Origin: Agreia sp. VKM Ac-1783
Lineage (GTDB): Bacteria > Actinomycetota > Actinomycetes > Actinomycetales > Microbacteriaceae
Length of the DNA stretch: 64,000 nucleotides
Assembly (NCBI RefSeq): GCF_900177765.1
Contig: NZ_FXWI01000002.1
Span: forward strand, 1 to 64,000
Reading direction: 5' to 3'
Each line of letters starts with the position of its first letter. Position 1 is the stretch's first letter. The notes below the pieces were generated by a model. It had not been told where the DNA came from. It ran no database searches and was given only the letters and a program-made list of their open reading frames with translations. Positions 1-9,508 of this stretch are shown here, piece after piece. The position numbers were made by a program, and so were the translations under genes.

Positions 1-78
1 CCGAACCCGGAAGCTAAGACTCTCTGCGCCGATGGTACTGCAAGGGGGACCTTGTGGGAGAGTAGGACACCGCCGGAC
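1..78 (+). rRNA. rrf: 5S ribosomal RNA, 3' part
   Basis: The window opens inside a 5S rRNA. The stretch CCGAACCCGGAAGCTAAG at the very start is the conserved loop B/helix III segment of bacterial 5S rRNA, and the end (GGACACCGCCGGAC) is the 3' strand of the closing helix. The 5' third lies outside the window. The exact 3' end is estimated to within a few bases. It is presumably the last gene of an rRNA operon, because a strong terminator follows. Confidence 0.95.
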
Positions 79-89
79 TCCTATTACAC

Positions 90-125
90 GAATGGCCACC
101 CCACACCGGGGTGGCCATTCGCTGT
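90..125 (+). terminator. Rho-independent terminator of the rRNA operon
   Basis: A perfect 13-bp stem (GAATGGCCACCCC at 90-102 pairs with 108-120) with a 5-nt loop ACACC is followed by GCTGTTT. It sits about a dozen bases after the 5S gene, where an rrn terminator is expected. Confidence 0.85.
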
Positions 126-253
126 TTAACCACCCATTCACTGCTGCGACACGCGTGACCGTGTACCGTGTGTGAAGCATTGGATGAACCAATCAACTAC
201 ACAGCATTCAGAGCACGCCGCGGAGTCCGCGTCAGCGTGGGGAGATATTTTCG

Positions 254-1378
254 ATGACCGATTCACCTGATCGAGGTCCGCAGCGACCTGGCCGACGAGA
301 CGACGCTCCCCGCCAGAACCGGGGTCCGCAGTCCGGACGTCCGTCGGGCTCAGACCGTCCCGATCGGCCGAACCGCACCGAGCGTCCGAATCGCACCGAT
401 AGACAGGGTGGTACCGACCGCCCTGCACGCGATGGTGATCGCCCTCAGCGCGATCGACCCGTTCGCGGCGGCCGTCCCGACAGGGGTTCGGATCGAAAGC
501 TCTGGACCAGTGGGGGCAAGCCGGCTCGAAACGATCGCGACGCGCGTTCGCGCGAGGTCGAGCTCAGCGAAGAGGAGAAGCAGGCGCGTGCTCTGCGCGC
601 CGTGCGTCCCCGACACGACGACCCGGAGATCCCCGAGGGTGTCACCGCGCGGGATCTCGACAAGGGCGCCCGCAACGAGTTGAAGACTCTGAGCAAGGAG
701 AACGCCGAGGGTGTGGCTCAGCACCTCGCAATGGCGGCCAGGCTCATCGAATCCGACCCCGAGCTCGCCCACCGGCATGCCATCTCCGCTGCCCGTCGGG
801 CCGGCCGGATCGGCATCGTTCGAGAGACCCTCGCTATCACGGCCTACGCCACAGGGGACTACGCCCTGGCCATCCGGGAGCTGAGGACCTACCGTCGTAT
901 TTCGGGCTCGAACGAGCAGCTCGCCCTCATGGTCGACAGCGAGCGTGGTGTCGGACGCCCGGACCGCGCTCTCGAGGTGGGTCGATCTGTTCAGCGATCC
1001 GAACTGTCGTCTGCCACGCAGGTGGCCGTCGCGATCGCCATGAGCGGCGCGCGACTCGACCTCGGACAGACGGAAGCCGCACTAGACGAGCTCGATATTC
1101 CGCAGCTGAACCCCGACGTCGCGTACTCCTATAGCGCCGACCTGTTCTCCGCCTATGCCGATGTGCTCGAGGACCTGGGCAGGGAGGACGAGGCAGAGTC
1201 GTGGCGTGAACGCGCGTCGCGGGCGGACGCGGCTCTCGGGGGCGACGACGGAGACCTCGTGGAGGTCTACGAAGAGGACGTCGTGTTCGACACCGTCGAC
1301 GACGTGATCGCCGACGCGGCGCAGAACGAACCGACCGAGGAGACTGGCGATGAGCCTGTTCGCCCGTCGGACGCGTAG
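254..1378 (+). CDS. TPR-like helical repeat protein (Rv1691-type)
   Basis: Cytosolic protein of 374 aa with no signal peptide. Residues 1-100 are a low-complexity Arg/Gly/Asp/Pro segment (repeated RPDRPNR-like blocks), residues about 130-330 are Ala/Leu/Glu-rich helical pairs resembling tetratricopeptide repeats, and the last 40 residues are strongly acidic. GGGGAG lies about nine bases before the ATG, supporting this start. Position is the main clue: in mycobacteria a TPR protein (Rv1691) also precedes the HAD phosphatase, tlyA, nadK and recN. Its 3' end overlaps the next gene by 29 nt, so they are probably co-transcribed and translationally coupled. The biochemical role is unknown; scaffolding or RNA contact through the basic N-terminus would be speculation. 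Confidence 0.85.
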   Translation: MTDSPDRGPQRPGRRDDAPRQNRGPQSGRPSGSDRPDRPNRTERPNRTDRQGGTDRPARDGDRPQRDRPVRGGRPDRGSDRKLWTSGGKPARNDRDARSREVELSEEEKQARALRAVRPRHDDPEIPEGVTARDLDKGARNELKTLSKENAEGVAQHLAMAARLIESDPELAHRHAISAARRAGRIGIVRETLAITAYATGDYALAIRELRTYRRISGSNEQLALMVDSERGVGRPDRALEVGRSVQRSELSSATQVAVAIAMSGARLDLGQTEAALDELDIPQLNPDVAYSYSADLFSAYADVLEDLGREDEAESWRERASRADAALGGDDGDLVEVYEEDVVFDTVDDVIADAAQNEPTEETGDEPVRPSDA

Positions 1379-2369
1379 CGTGGCGACCCCCCTCGATGGC
1401 GTCGATGTGGTTCTCGCGGATCTCGACGGTGTCGTGTACCAGGGGCCGAACGCGATTCCGTTTGCGGTCGAATCGCTTTCTCGGGTCTCGGCATCCGGTG
1501 CTCGAATCGGCTACATCACCAACAATGCATCGAGAACCGATGTGCAGGTCGCGGAGCATCTGTCGAGCTTCGGGTTGGCTGTCGCGGCCAGCGATGTGGT
1601 CACCAGTCCTCAGGCAGCCGTGCGGCTGCTGGCCGACCTGGTCGAGCCCGGTTCCCTGATTCTCGTCGTCGGCGGCGACGGTCTCATCGACGAGCTCGGC
1701 AAAGCCGGGTTCCGTGTGACGCGCGAGGCGGCGGATCAGCCGGCTGCGGTCATCCAGGGCTTTTCGCCAGACGTGGGCTGGAAGCAGCTGGCCGAGGCGA
1801 GCTTCGCGCTTCACCGAGGGATCCCCTGGGTGGCGACGAACACGGACTGGACCATTCCTGTCGCTGGTGGAATCGCCCCGGGAAACGGCACACTCGTCTC
1901 TGCGGTGCACACGGCGGTCGGTCGCCTTCCCGTCGTTGCGGGCAAGCCGGAGGTGGCGATCTTCGAGGAGGCTCAGCGCCGCTTCGACGCGAAATCTCCG
2001 CTCTTCGTCGGAGACAGGCTCGATACCGACATCCTCGGAGCGAACCGGGCGGGGATGCCCGTGGCGCACGTTCTGACAGGGGTCGACACGGCAAAGCAGC
2101 TTATCTCGGCCAAGCCCGATGAAAGGCCTCAGTTCATCCTCGACGACCTGCGTGGCCTCTTCGAGCCCTATCCCGAGACGACGTTCTCCAAGGACTCTCA
2201 GACGGCGACGGTCAACGAAGCTAAAGTGCTCATTCGCGGCAACGACGTGGTTGTGGCGGCAGCGGGAGACAATCCGACCGACCTGCTTCGGGCTGCGTGC
2301 GCGGTCATCTGGAAGTCGGGACGCGCCATCTACGGTCTTCAGGTACCCGAGGAGCTCTACGCCGGTTGA
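1350..2369 (+). CDS. HAD-IIA family sugar-phosphatase-like hydrolase (NagD type)
   Basis: Haloacid dehalogenase-superfamily phosphatase of 339 aa. All four HAD motifs are visible: DLDGVVY (nucleophile Asp24, general acid Asp26), TNN (57-59), GKPE (Lys199) and GDRLDTDI (Asp222 and Asp226 for magnesium). The IIA cap domain lies between motifs II and III, as in NagD, PGP and pNPPase relatives. About 70 residues after the HAD core form an extra C-terminal segment. GAGGAG is well placed for the ATG inside the end of the upstream gene. The physiological substrate is unknown. Gene order matches Rv1692 in mycobacteria. Confidence 0.9.
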   Translation: MSLFARRTRSVATPLDGVDVVLADLDGVVYQGPNAIPFAVESLSRVSASGARIGYITNNASRTDVQVAEHLSSFGLAVAASDVVTSPQAAVRLLADLVEPGSLILVVGGDGLIDELGKAGFRVTREAADQPAAVIQGFSPDVGWKQLAEASFALHRGIPWVATNTDWTIPVAGGIAPGNGTLVSAVHTAVGRLPVVAGKPEVAIFEEAQRRFDAKSPLFVGDRLDTDILGANRAGMPVAHVLTGVDTAKQLISAKPDERPQFILDDLRGLFEPYPETTFSKDSQTATVNEAKVLIRGNDVVVAAAGDNPTDLLRAACAVIWKSGRAIYGLQVPEELYAG

Positions 2370-2397
2370 GCCGTGCCGCGACGGTACTCTAGAAGCT

Positions 2398-2553
2398 GTG
2401 ACTGACGCCGACCCCGAGACCTCGAACGCGCTCCTCTCGCGCATTCGCGTCATCGAACAGCAACCGCTCGACGCCCGAGCCGACGCATACGTGCAGCTGC
2501 ACGATGCGTTGCGCGTGCGCCTCGAGGGCGGGGATGCCCGTCTCGATGACTGA
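2398..2553 (+). CDS. Small conserved protein between HAD hydrolase and tlyA (Rv1693-like)
   Basis: A 51-residue reading frame beginning at GTG and predicted to be mostly helical, with a Leu/Arg-rich core (RIRVIEQQPLDARADAYVQL). Its stop overlaps the tlyA start by 8 nt (ATGACTGA), the same coupling style used elsewhere in this block. Mycobacterium tuberculosis has a similarly tiny gene (Rv1693) at the same place. No function is known, and no transmembrane segment is present. Conservation of position rather than sequence is the main argument that it is real. Confidence 0.7.
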   Translation: MTDADPETSNALLSRIRVIEQQPLDARADAYVQLHDALRVRLEGGDARLDD

Positions 2554-3349
2554 CTCTCGACTCGATGCCGCGCTACCCGCTGTCGGGCTCGCGCGAAGTC
2601 GCACCCACGCGGCGCAACTCATCACGGCCGGCCTGGTGCGGGTCGACGGCGTCGCCCAGGTCAAAGCGTCGTTCCGCGTGCGCGAAGGGCAGGCGCTCTC
2701 TGTCGACGGTGACGACGGCTATGTGAGTCGAGCGGCCGGCAAGCTCGTGTCCGCACTGGATGCGTTTGCCGATGTGGTCGTTGAAGGCCGGCTCGCGCTC
2801 GACGCGGGTGCCTCGACCGGCGGCTTCACGCAGGTTCTACTGGAGCGCGGCGCCCGTCAGGTGATCGCTCTCGACGTCGGTCATGGACAACTCGCCCCGG
2901 TGGTCGCCGACGACCACCGTGTTCGAGTCGTCGAGGGTTTCAACGTTCGTTTCGCCACACCCGAGACCCTCAGCGCGGCAGCTCGTGTCGACGAGCGCCC
3001 GGCACTTGTCGTCGGAGACCTCTCGTTCATCTCGCTCACAACCGTTTTGCCGGCGCTGCAGGCAGTGGCCACTCCGGACGCCGACTTCGTTCTGCTGGTC
3101 AAACCGCAGTTCGAAGTCGGTCGCACCGGCATCAGAGAGGGCATCGTCAAGAACTCCGGGCTCCGCGGCGAAGCCGTGACCCGCGTGCTGTGGAGCGCCT
3201 TCGACCTAGGGCTCGGAACGGCGGGAATCGCGTCCTCCCCAATCGTCGGGGCGGCCGGGAACAAGGAGTACCTGATCTGGTTGAGCGCGGTTGTCGGACG
3301 TAATCCGACAGAATGGTTGGATCGCGTGACCAGAATGACGGGAGTCTGA
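2546..3349 (+). CDS. tlyA: 16S/23S rRNA (cytidine-2'-O)-methyltransferase TlyA
   Basis: 267-aa dual-substrate rRNA methyltransferase. Family members 2'-O-methylate C1409 of 16S and C1920 of 23S rRNA, and loss causes capreomycin resistance in mycobacteria. Residues 1-60 form an S4 RNA-binding domain (SRLDAALPAVGLARSRTHA). The rest is an FtsJ-like SAM fold with LDAGASTGGFTQ (85-96) binding SAM. Candidate catalytic residues are Lys66, the Asp of GDLSFIS, the Lys of LVKPQFE and a downstream Glu. The chosen ATG gives a normal TlyA N-terminus. The gene ends 2 nt before nadK. Confidence 0.95.
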   Translation: MTDSRLDAALPAVGLARSRTHAAQLITAGLVRVDGVAQVKASFRVREGQALSVDGDDGYVSRAAGKLVSALDAFADVVVEGRLALDAGASTGGFTQVLLERGARQVIALDVGHGQLAPVVADDHRVRVVEGFNVRFATPETLSAAARVDERPALVVGDLSFISLTTVLPALQAVATPDADFVLLVKPQFEVGRTGIREGIVKNSGLRGEAVTRVLWSAFDLGLGTAGIASSPIVGAAGNKEYLIWLSAVVGRNPTEWLDRVTRMTGV

Positions 3350-3351
3350 GA

Positions 3352-4266
3352 ATGGTGAACGAGCGCAACATCCTCGTGGTGCTGCACACCGGCCGCCAGG
3401 ATTCCGTCGACGCCGCGGTGCGGGTCTGCGGGCAGCTGCGAGAGGCGGGCGTCAACGCCGTCATCGCCCCGCAGGAAGTCGACGATGTCGGGGCGTACCC
3501 CGAGCAACTCGCGGGCATGCCCGTGCTCGGCGTCGATGTCGACATGGCCGATCTCGAACTCGTCATCGTGCTCGGGGGAGACGGAACCATTCTGCGCGCC
3601 GCCGAACTCGTGCGCGGCTCGGCTGTGCCACTTCTCGGCGTGAATCTAGGTCACGTCGGGTTTCTCGCGGAGAGCGAGCGGGAAGACCTCACCGAGACCG
3701 TGCGACGTGCGCTCGCTCTCGACTACCACGTCGAGGAGCGCATGACGCTGTCCGTGCGCGTCAAGGTCGACTCCGAGGTGGTCTACGAGACGTGGGCGCT
3801 CAACGAGGCGACCGTCGAGAAGGCGAGCAGGGAACGCATGCTCGAGGTCGTGATGGAGGTCGACGGAAGGCCGCTGTCGAGCTTCGGATGCGACGGCGTG
3901 GTCATGTCCACCCCCACAGGGTCGACGGCGTATGCCTTCTCGGCCGGCGGACCGGTGGTCTGGCCGAGCCTCGATGCGCTCCTGATGGTGCCGCTCAGCC
4001 CCCACGCACTGTTTGCGCGACCTCTCGTGGTCGGCCCTGACTCTGCTCTGGCCGTCGAGGTCCTTCCGCGCACCCAGGGCACAGGAGTTCTCTGGTGCGA
4101 TGGCAGGCGCACCCACGACCTACCGCTCGGAGCCCGCGTCGTCGTTCGTCGGTCGCCCACCCCCGTGCGGCTGGCGAGACTGCACCTCGGCCCGTTCTCG
4201 GACCGACTCGTGGGCAAATTCAATCTTCCCGTCTCAGGATGGCGAGGCCCTGCGACCCGTGATTAA
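3352..4266 (+). CDS. nadK: NAD kinase
   Basis: ATP/polyphosphate-dependent NAD kinase of 304 aa that makes NADP+ in the cytosol. The diagnostic GGDGT motif is at 75-79, the NE motif (Asn151-Glu152) follows, and the conserved glycine-rich segment STPTGSTAYAFSAGG lies downstream. GGGAG at 3340-3344 is a good ribosome-binding site for the ATG, so longer forms starting inside tlyA are not needed. The stop overlaps the recN start by 8 nt. The tlyA-nadK-recN order is typical of Actinobacteria and also of Firmicutes. Confidence 0.96.
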   Translation: MVNERNILVVLHTGRQDSVDAAVRVCGQLREAGVNAVIAPQEVDDVGAYPEQLAGMPVLGVDVDMADLELVIVLGGDGTILRAAELVRGSAVPLLGVNLGHVGFLAESEREDLTETVRRALALDYHVEERMTLSVRVKVDSEVVYETWALNEATVEKASRERMLEVVMEVDGRPLSSFGCDGVVMSTPTGSTAYAFSAGGPVVWPSLDALLMVPLSPHALFARPLVVGPDSALAVEVLPRTQGTGVLWCDGRRTHDLPLGARVVVRRSPTPVRLARLHLGPFSDRLVGKFNLPVSGWRGPATRD

Positions 4267-5965
4267 CGAAATCTCCATTCGCGACCTCGGTGTGATCGAC
4301 GATGCCGTCCTTCCGCTCGGCCCGGGCTTCACCGCGGTGACCGGTGAGACAGGTGCGGGCAAGACGATGGTCGTCCAAGCGCTCGGCCTCGTGCTCGGTG
4401 CTCGCGCCGACTCCGGCACAGTTCGGAGCGGTAGCAGGCAGGCGTCGGTGGAAGGACGCTGGCTGGTCCCCGCAGCGGGGGATGTCGCCACACGCGTGCA
4501 GGATGCCGGGGGAGACCTCGATCCCCAGGGCGACGATCTGGCGGAGCTCATCCTCTTGCGCACAGTGTCGAGTGAAGGCCGCAGCAGGGCCGTCGTCGGT
4601 GGACGCGGCGCCCCGGCCAGTCTGCTCGCCGAGCTCGGCGAGCATCTCATCGTGGTGCACGGCCAGTCCGATCAGATGCGACTCACCTCGTCGAGCGAGC
4701 AGCGAGCGGCCCTAGACCGGTTCGCCGGAGAAGCGGTAGCGGGCATCGCATCCCGATACGCCGGGGCATTCGGTCAGGCTCGCGCCGCGCGGGCAGAGCT
4801 CTCCCGGCTCATCGACGAGCGCGACGATCGCGCACGAGAGGCTGAGGGACTGCGTATCGCTCTGGCCGAGATCGCCGAGGTCGATCCGGTCGACGGAGAA
4901 GATGTCGACCTCGCCGAGCGCGCCGAGAAGCTCACCAATCTCGAAGACCTGCGGCTCGCTGCGGAAGAGTCCCGCGACCTCGTGTCGTCCGAGGGTATCG
5001 ACTCGCATCCCGACATCATCGGGCTGTTGGACACCGCGCGTCGCCAGCTCGAGCGAGTGGCACCGCACGACGCGGCTCTCGCGCCCATCGTCGATTCGCT
5101 GGCAAGCGCGGGCTTTCTCGTCGCCGAGGTCTCGACTCAGCTCGCCAGCTACCTCGCATCGCTCGACTCCGATTCGGCGGCAGAACTCGACTCGATTCAA
5201 CAGCGTCGAGCGTCGCTCGCTGTGCTTGCACGAAAGTACGGCCCGGATCTCGCCGACGTGATCCGCTTCGGAGAGGCGGCTGGTCCTCGGCTCCTCGAAC
5301 TCGACAACGACTCCGATCGCATCGAGCAGCTCGGGGCAGAACTCGAAGACCTCGACGCGCAGTCGATCGCTCTCGCCGCCGAACTCACCGCCGCGCGCAC
5401 CGAGGCTGCCGCTGCCCTGTCGTCGCGGGTGACCGACGAACTCGCCGCGCTCGCCATGCCCACGGCCCGACTGGTCATCGAGGTCTCGGCTCGCGACGAG
5501 CTGAGCGCCTCCGGAGCCGACGTCATCACCTTCCTGCTGCAGCCGCATGGCGGCAGCGCTCCTCGGCCCCTGGCGAAGGGTGCCTCGGGAGGCGAGCTCT
5601 CGCGTGTGATGCTCGCCATCGAGGTGGTGCTGGCGGCGACCGATCCGGTGCCCACGTTCGTCTTCGACGAGGTGGATGCCGGCATCGGCGGTGCTGCCGC
5701 CATCGAGATCGGGCGCCGACTCGCCCTGCTCGCCAAGACCTCGCAGGTGATCGTCGTGACGCACCTGGCCCAGGTCGCGGCGTTCGCCACCAACCATCTG
5801 ACCGTCGTCAAAGACTCGTCGGGCGCCGTCACGGCGTCGAGCGTGACCCAACTCGACGGCGATGCACGGGCGGCCGAGATGGCGCGTCTCTTGTCTGGTC
5901 TTCCCGATTCGAAGAGCGGGCTCGAACACGCCCGTGAACTGCTGGATCTCGCTTCAGCGGGATAG
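4259..5965 (+). CDS. recN: DNA repair protein RecN
   Basis: SMC-like ATPase of 568 aa acting early in recombinational repair of double-strand breaks. Walker A is GETGAGKT (29-36). A central region of about 300 residues, rich in Glu/Leu/Ala, is the short coiled coil. The ABC signature (GASGGELSRVM) and Walker B (TFVFDEVDAGIGG) lie in the C-terminal third. Translation from GTG, 8 nt inside nadK, gives the normal RecN N-terminus (VINEISIRDLGVID). Mycobacteria have further genes between recN and pyrG; here only a 76-bp gap follows. Confidence 0.95.
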   Translation: MINEISIRDLGVIDDAVLPLGPGFTAVTGETGAGKTMVVQALGLVLGARADSGTVRSGSRQASVEGRWLVPAAGDVATRVQDAGGDLDPQGDDLAELILLRTVSSEGRSRAVVGGRGAPASLLAELGEHLIVVHGQSDQMRLTSSSEQRAALDRFAGEAVAGIASRYAGAFGQARAARAELSRLIDERDDRAREAEGLRIALAEIAEVDPVDGEDVDLAERAEKLTNLEDLRLAAEESRDLVSSEGIDSHPDIIGLLDTARRQLERVAPHDAALAPIVDSLASAGFLVAEVSTQLASYLASLDSDSAAELDSIQQRRASLAVLARKYGPDLADVIRFGEAAGPRLLELDNDSDRIEQLGAELEDLDAQSIALAAELTAARTEAAAALSSRVTDELAALAMPTARLVIEVSARDELSASGADVITFLLQPHGGSAPRPLAKGASGGELSRVMLAIEVVLAATDPVPTFVFDEVDAGIGGAAAIEIGRRLALLAKTSQVIVVTHLAQVAAFATNHLTVVKDSSGAVTASSVTQLDGDARAAEMARLLSGLPDSKSGLEHARELLDLASAG

Positions 5966-6041
5966 AACTACTCGCTCGACGGACCCGCCGAGCGAGCTTT
6001 GCGGGCCGCACCGCCCACCACGACTGTTAGGATGAAACTCC

Positions 6042-7847
6042 GTGGCAGATGGTCAAAATCCCCAGGTCCTTTCCGGCTCGTCGATGGCATCCCAGGCGGG
6101 CACTCCGGTGACCGGCCTCCCCTCGACCTCGAACACCCCGACGAAGCACATCTTCGTCACCGGCGGTGTGGTTTCCAGTCTCGGCAAAGGCCTCACGGCC
6201 GCCAGTCTCGGCAACCTCCTCACCGCGCGCGGGCTGCACGTCGTGATGCAGAAGCTCGACCCGTATCTGAACGTCGACCCGGGCACCATGAACCCGTTCC
6301 AGCACGGCGAGGTCTTCGTGACCGACGACGGCGCTGAGACCGACCTCGACATCGGGCACTACGAGCGCTTCCTCGACATCAATCTCGACCAGGCCGCCAA
6401 TGTGACGACCGGTCAGATCTACTCCACGGTCATCGCCAAGGAACGCCGCGGCGAGTACCTCGGCGACACGGTGCAGGTCATCCCGCACATCACCGACGAG
6501 ATCAAGCGCCGGATGCGCCTGCAGGCCGAGCAGCCGGCCGACGGTTCGCCGCGTCCTGACGTGATCATCACCGAGATCGGGGGCACGGTCGGCGACATCG
6601 AGAGCCAGCCGTTCATCGAGTCGGCCCGCCAGGTGCGACACGAGCTCGGTCGCAAGAACGTGTTCTTCGTGCACGTCTCGCTGGTGCCCTACATGGGCGC
6701 ATCCGGCGAACAGAAGACGAAGCCGACGCAGCACTCCGTCGCCGCCCTGCGCTCCATCGGCATCCAGCCCGATGCGCTCGTTCTGCGCAGCGACCGCCCC
6801 GTCTCCGAGTCGAACAAGCGCAAGATCGCGCTGATGTGCGACGTCGATGAGGCGGCTGTCGTGAATGCCGTCGACGTTCCCAGCATCTACGACATTCCCA
6901 CCATGCTGCACAACCAGGGTCTCGACGCTTACATCATCGACAGTCTCGACCTCGCTCAGGGGGCCGGAGACGTCGACTGGTCTCGTTGGTCGCCACTGCT
7001 CACCGCCGTGCACGAGCCGAAGCACGACGTGACGATCGGCCTGGTCGGCAAGTACATCGACCTGCCCGACGCCTACCTCTCGGTCACCGAGGCGCTGAAG
7101 GCCGGCGGGTTCGCGCACAAGACCAAAGTCGCGATCAAGTGGATCCCGTCGGACAACTGCGAGACTCCCGAGGGCGCCGCGCGTGAACTCTCGGAGGTCG
7201 ACGGAATCTGTGTACCCGGCGGATTCGGCGTGCGAGGCATCGAGGGCAAACTCGGCGCCCTCCGATTCGCCCGCGAGAACGGCATCCCGACTCTCGGTCT
7301 GTGCCTCGGTCTGCAGTGCATGGTCATCGAGTATGCCCGGCACGAAGCGGGTCTGGAGGGCGCGTCGTCGAGCGAGTTCGATCCCGACACCGAGTTCCCC
7401 GTGATCGCCACGATGGCCGAACAGGTCGACATCATCGCCGGGGGAGACCTGGGCGGAACGATGCGTCTGGGCCTCTACGAGGCCAAGCTAGCCGAAGGAT
7501 CGATCGTCGAGGCGCTCTACGGCGCTCCGGTCGCCAGCGAGCGTCACCGTCACCGGTACGAGGTCAACAACCACTACCGCTCGCAGATCGCCGAGGCCGG
7601 CCTCTGGTTCAGCGGCACATCGCCCGACGACTCGCTGGTCGAATATGTCGAGCTGCCCCGCACCGTGCACCCGTTCTACGTCGCTACCCAGGCGCATCCC
7701 GAACTGCGTAGCCGGCCCAGCGACCCGCACCCGCTCTTCCGTGGTCTCGTCGAGGCCGCTCTCGAGCGGCACGAGGCATCGAGCCTGTTCTCGCAAGACG
7801 AAGCAGCGACGATCGGCGAGATCGATGAGGTCGTTCCCAGTGTCTGA
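6042..7847 (+). CDS. pyrG: CTP synthase
   Basis: Glutamine-hydrolysing CTP synthase of 601 aa that converts UTP to CTP, the last step of de novo pyrimidine synthesis. The synthase domain begins with [18 protein letters not shown] (about 34-51). The C-terminal class I glutamine amidotransferase domain carries the nucleophile Cys421 (GLCLGLQCM) and the HPE motif (AHPEL). The GTG start adds about 33 residues before the core, slightly longer than usual; an ATG 14 codons in is an alternative. AGGA at 6029-6032 lies nine bases ahead of the GTG. The stop overlaps the Nudix gene by 8 nt. Confidence 0.96.
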   Translation: MADGQNPQVLSGSSMASQAGTPVTGLPSTSNTPTKHIFVTGGVVSSLGKGLTAASLGNLLTARGLHVVMQKLDPYLNVDPGTMNPFQHGEVFVTDDGAETDLDIGHYERFLDINLDQAANVTTGQIYSTVIAKERRGEYLGDTVQVIPHITDEIKRRMRLQAEQPADGSPRPDVIITEIGGTVGDIESQPFIESARQVRHELGRKNVFFVHVSLVPYMGASGEQKTKPTQHSVAALRSIGIQPDALVLRSDRPVSESNKRKIALMCDVDEAAVVNAVDVPSIYDIPTMLHNQGLDAYIIDSLDLAQGAGDVDWSRWSPLLTAVHEPKHDVTIGLVGKYIDLPDAYLSVTEALKAGGFAHKTKVAIKWIPSDNCETPEGAARELSEVDGICVPGGFGVRGIEGKLGALRFARENGIPTLGLCLGLQCMVIEYARHEAGLEGASSSEFDPDTEFPVIATMAEQVDIIAGGDLGGTMRLGLYEAKLAEGSIVEALYGAPVASERHRHRYEVNNHYRSQIAEAGLWFSGTSPDDSLVEYVELPRTVHPFYVATQAHPELRSRPSDPHPLFRGLVEAALERHEASSLFSQDEAATIGEIDEVVPSV

Positions 7848-8493
7848 TGCTTTGCCGGTCGACGTTCTCGCCGATGAGCACATCGCGCTTCCGATCGTGT
7901 CGAGCGATGTCGTCTTCGAGGGTGCGATCTGGGACGTGCGCCGCGAGACGTTCGACTACAACGGAGACCAGATCACTCGCGAGTTCGTCGACCACACGGG
8001 AGCGGTCGCCGTTCTCGCCATCGACGACGAGGATCGGATACTCCTGATCAAGCAGTACAGGCATCCCATCCGTTCGCGGGAGTGGGAGATTCCCGCCGGA
8101 CTCCTCGATGTCGCCGACGAGAATCCTCTCGACGCGGCCAAGCGCGAACTGGCCGAAGAGGTCGACCTCGCCGCGGCCTCGTGGAACGTGCTCAGTGATT
8201 ACGTGACGACTCCCGGTGGAAACAACGAGGCCATCCGGGTGTATCTCGCCCGCGAGCTCAGCGACACCGACGCCTTCGCCCGCGAAGACGAAGAGGCCGA
8301 CATCGAGAAGCGGTGGGTGCCGCTCGACGAGGCGCTCGACGCGGTTGTGGCCCGGCGCATCCAGAACCCCTCTCTGGTCGTGGCCGTCTACGCGGCGTCT
8401 GTCGCCCGGTCTCGCGGATGGTCCACCCTCGGGCCTGGAGACGCGCCGTGGCCTCAGTGCGAGCTCCTGCGCAGTTCTCGGCAGTCGTCGTAG
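7840..8493 (+). CDS. Nudix hydrolase, ADP-ribose pyrophosphatase type
   Basis: 217-aa cytosolic Nudix enzyme. The Nudix box spans residues 87-110 (from [10 protein letters not shown] to RELAEEVDL) with the catalytic REL.EE core. The final conserved Gly is replaced by Asp, and the box is one residue longer than the classic 23, apparently as in the mycobacterial ADP-ribose pyrophosphatase Rv1700. The GTG start overlaps pyrG. Likely substrates are ADP-ribose and related nucleotide sugars; this is inferred from the family and from the conserved pyrG-nudix-xerD order. Confidence 0.9.
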   Translation: MSDALPVDVLADEHIALPIVSSDVVFEGAIWDVRRETFDYNGDQITREFVDHTGAVAVLAIDDEDRILLIKQYRHPIRSREWEIPAGLLDVADENPLDAAKRELAEEVDLAAASWNVLSDYVTTPGGNNEAIRVYLARELSDTDAFAREDEEADIEKRWVPLDEALDAVVARRIQNPSLVVAVYAASVARSRGWSTLGPGDAPWPQCELLRSSRQSS

Positions 8494-8496
8494 CGC

Positions 8497-9423
8497 ATGG
8501 CTCTCGAGCCGCAGGTGAACGAATACCTGCGTCACCTCACCATCGAACGCGGTCTGTCGATCAACACGCTGGCGGCGTACAGGCGTGACCTCACGCGCTA
8601 CACCGACTGGCTCGACACGCAGGGCGTCTCCGACGCGCGGCTCATCACTCCGGCGCAGATCGGTCTCTTCGCGGGGTCGCTGCGCACGGTCGAGAAGGCA
8701 GACGAGACTCCGTCAGCTCCGCTTGCCGCTTCCAGCGTCGCGCGCGTGCTGTCGTCTGTGCGCGGGTTCCATCGCCATCTCGCCGACGAGGGCACTCTCG
8801 AGACCGATCCCGCGCGTGAGATCAAACCTCCGAAGCTCGCCAGCAGACTTCCGAAGGCCATCACGATCGATCAGATGAGCACTCTTCTTGGTGCCGTCAC
8901 CGGAGACGACGTGCTGGCGCTCCGCGACAGAGCGCTGCTCGAAATGCTCTACGCGACCGGGGCTCGCGTGTCAGAGGCCGTGGGACTCAACGTCGACGAC
9001 GTGATGGACGACGCAGAGATCGTGCGGCTGGTCGGCAAGGGCAGCAAGCAGAGGGTGGTTCCGGTCGGCAGCTTCGCTCGCGAGGCGGTGGATGCCTACC
9101 TCGTCCGGGCGAGGCCGGTGCTGTCGGCGCGTGGCCGGGCGACTCCGGGACTTTTTCTCGGCCAACGTGGGCAGCGGCTGTCGCGACAGGGTGCGTGGCT
9201 CGTGATCCAGTCGGTCGCCCGCCGCGCCGGGCTGGAGGCGCACGTCTCTCCACACACTTTTCGTCACTCATTTGCAACCCACTTATTGCAGGGCGGCGCC
9301 GATGTCCGCGTCGTGCAAGACCTGCTCGGCCACTCGTCCGTGGCAACGACACAGCTCTACACGCTGGTCACTGCCGACACTCTGCGGGATATGTATGTGA
9401 CGGCCCACCCGCGGGCGCGCTGA
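8497..9423 (+). CDS. xerD: Tyrosine recombinase XerD
   Basis: 308-aa site-specific recombinase that, with XerC, resolves chromosome dimers at dif. The N-terminal SAM-like core-binding domain covers residues 1-100. The catalytic domain shows the complete set: Arg157 (ATGARVSE), Lys181 (VGKGSKQR), His253 and Arg256 (HTFRH), His279 (LLGHSS) and nucleophile Tyr288. It starts three bases after the Nudix stop. Its place in a conserved chromosomal block, next to parA and scpAB, shows it is the housekeeping XerD and not a phage integrase. Confidence 0.95.
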   Translation: MALEPQVNEYLRHLTIERGLSINTLAAYRRDLTRYTDWLDTQGVSDARLITPAQIGLFAGSLRTVEKADETPSAPLAASSVARVLSSVRGFHRHLADEGTLETDPAREIKPPKLASRLPKAITIDQMSTLLGAVTGDDVLALRDRALLEMLYATGARVSEAVGLNVDDVMDDAEIVRLVGKGSKQRVVPVGSFAREAVDAYLVRARPVLSARGRATPGLFLGQRGQRLSRQGAWLVIQSVARRAGLEAHVSPHTFRHSFATHLLQGGADVRVVQDLLGHSSVATTQLYTLVTADTLRDMYVTAHPRAR

Positions 9424-9508
9424 GCCGCCTACACGGCCGAGAGCTACAGGGCCGGTACAGTTGAGTTCGTTCCGGTGACAGTTGCCGGAAGGAATGGGAG
9501 CAGCGTTC

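Noticed and set aside
927-2453. A 508-codon open frame on the minus strand across the TPR, HAD and small genes.
   Set aside because: It lies wholly antisense to recognisable genes and its translation is Arg/Asp/His-rich nonsense, as expected for shadow frames in GC-rich DNA. Similar long antisense frames across recN, pyrG, der, the GH3 gene and the helicase were rejected for the same reason.
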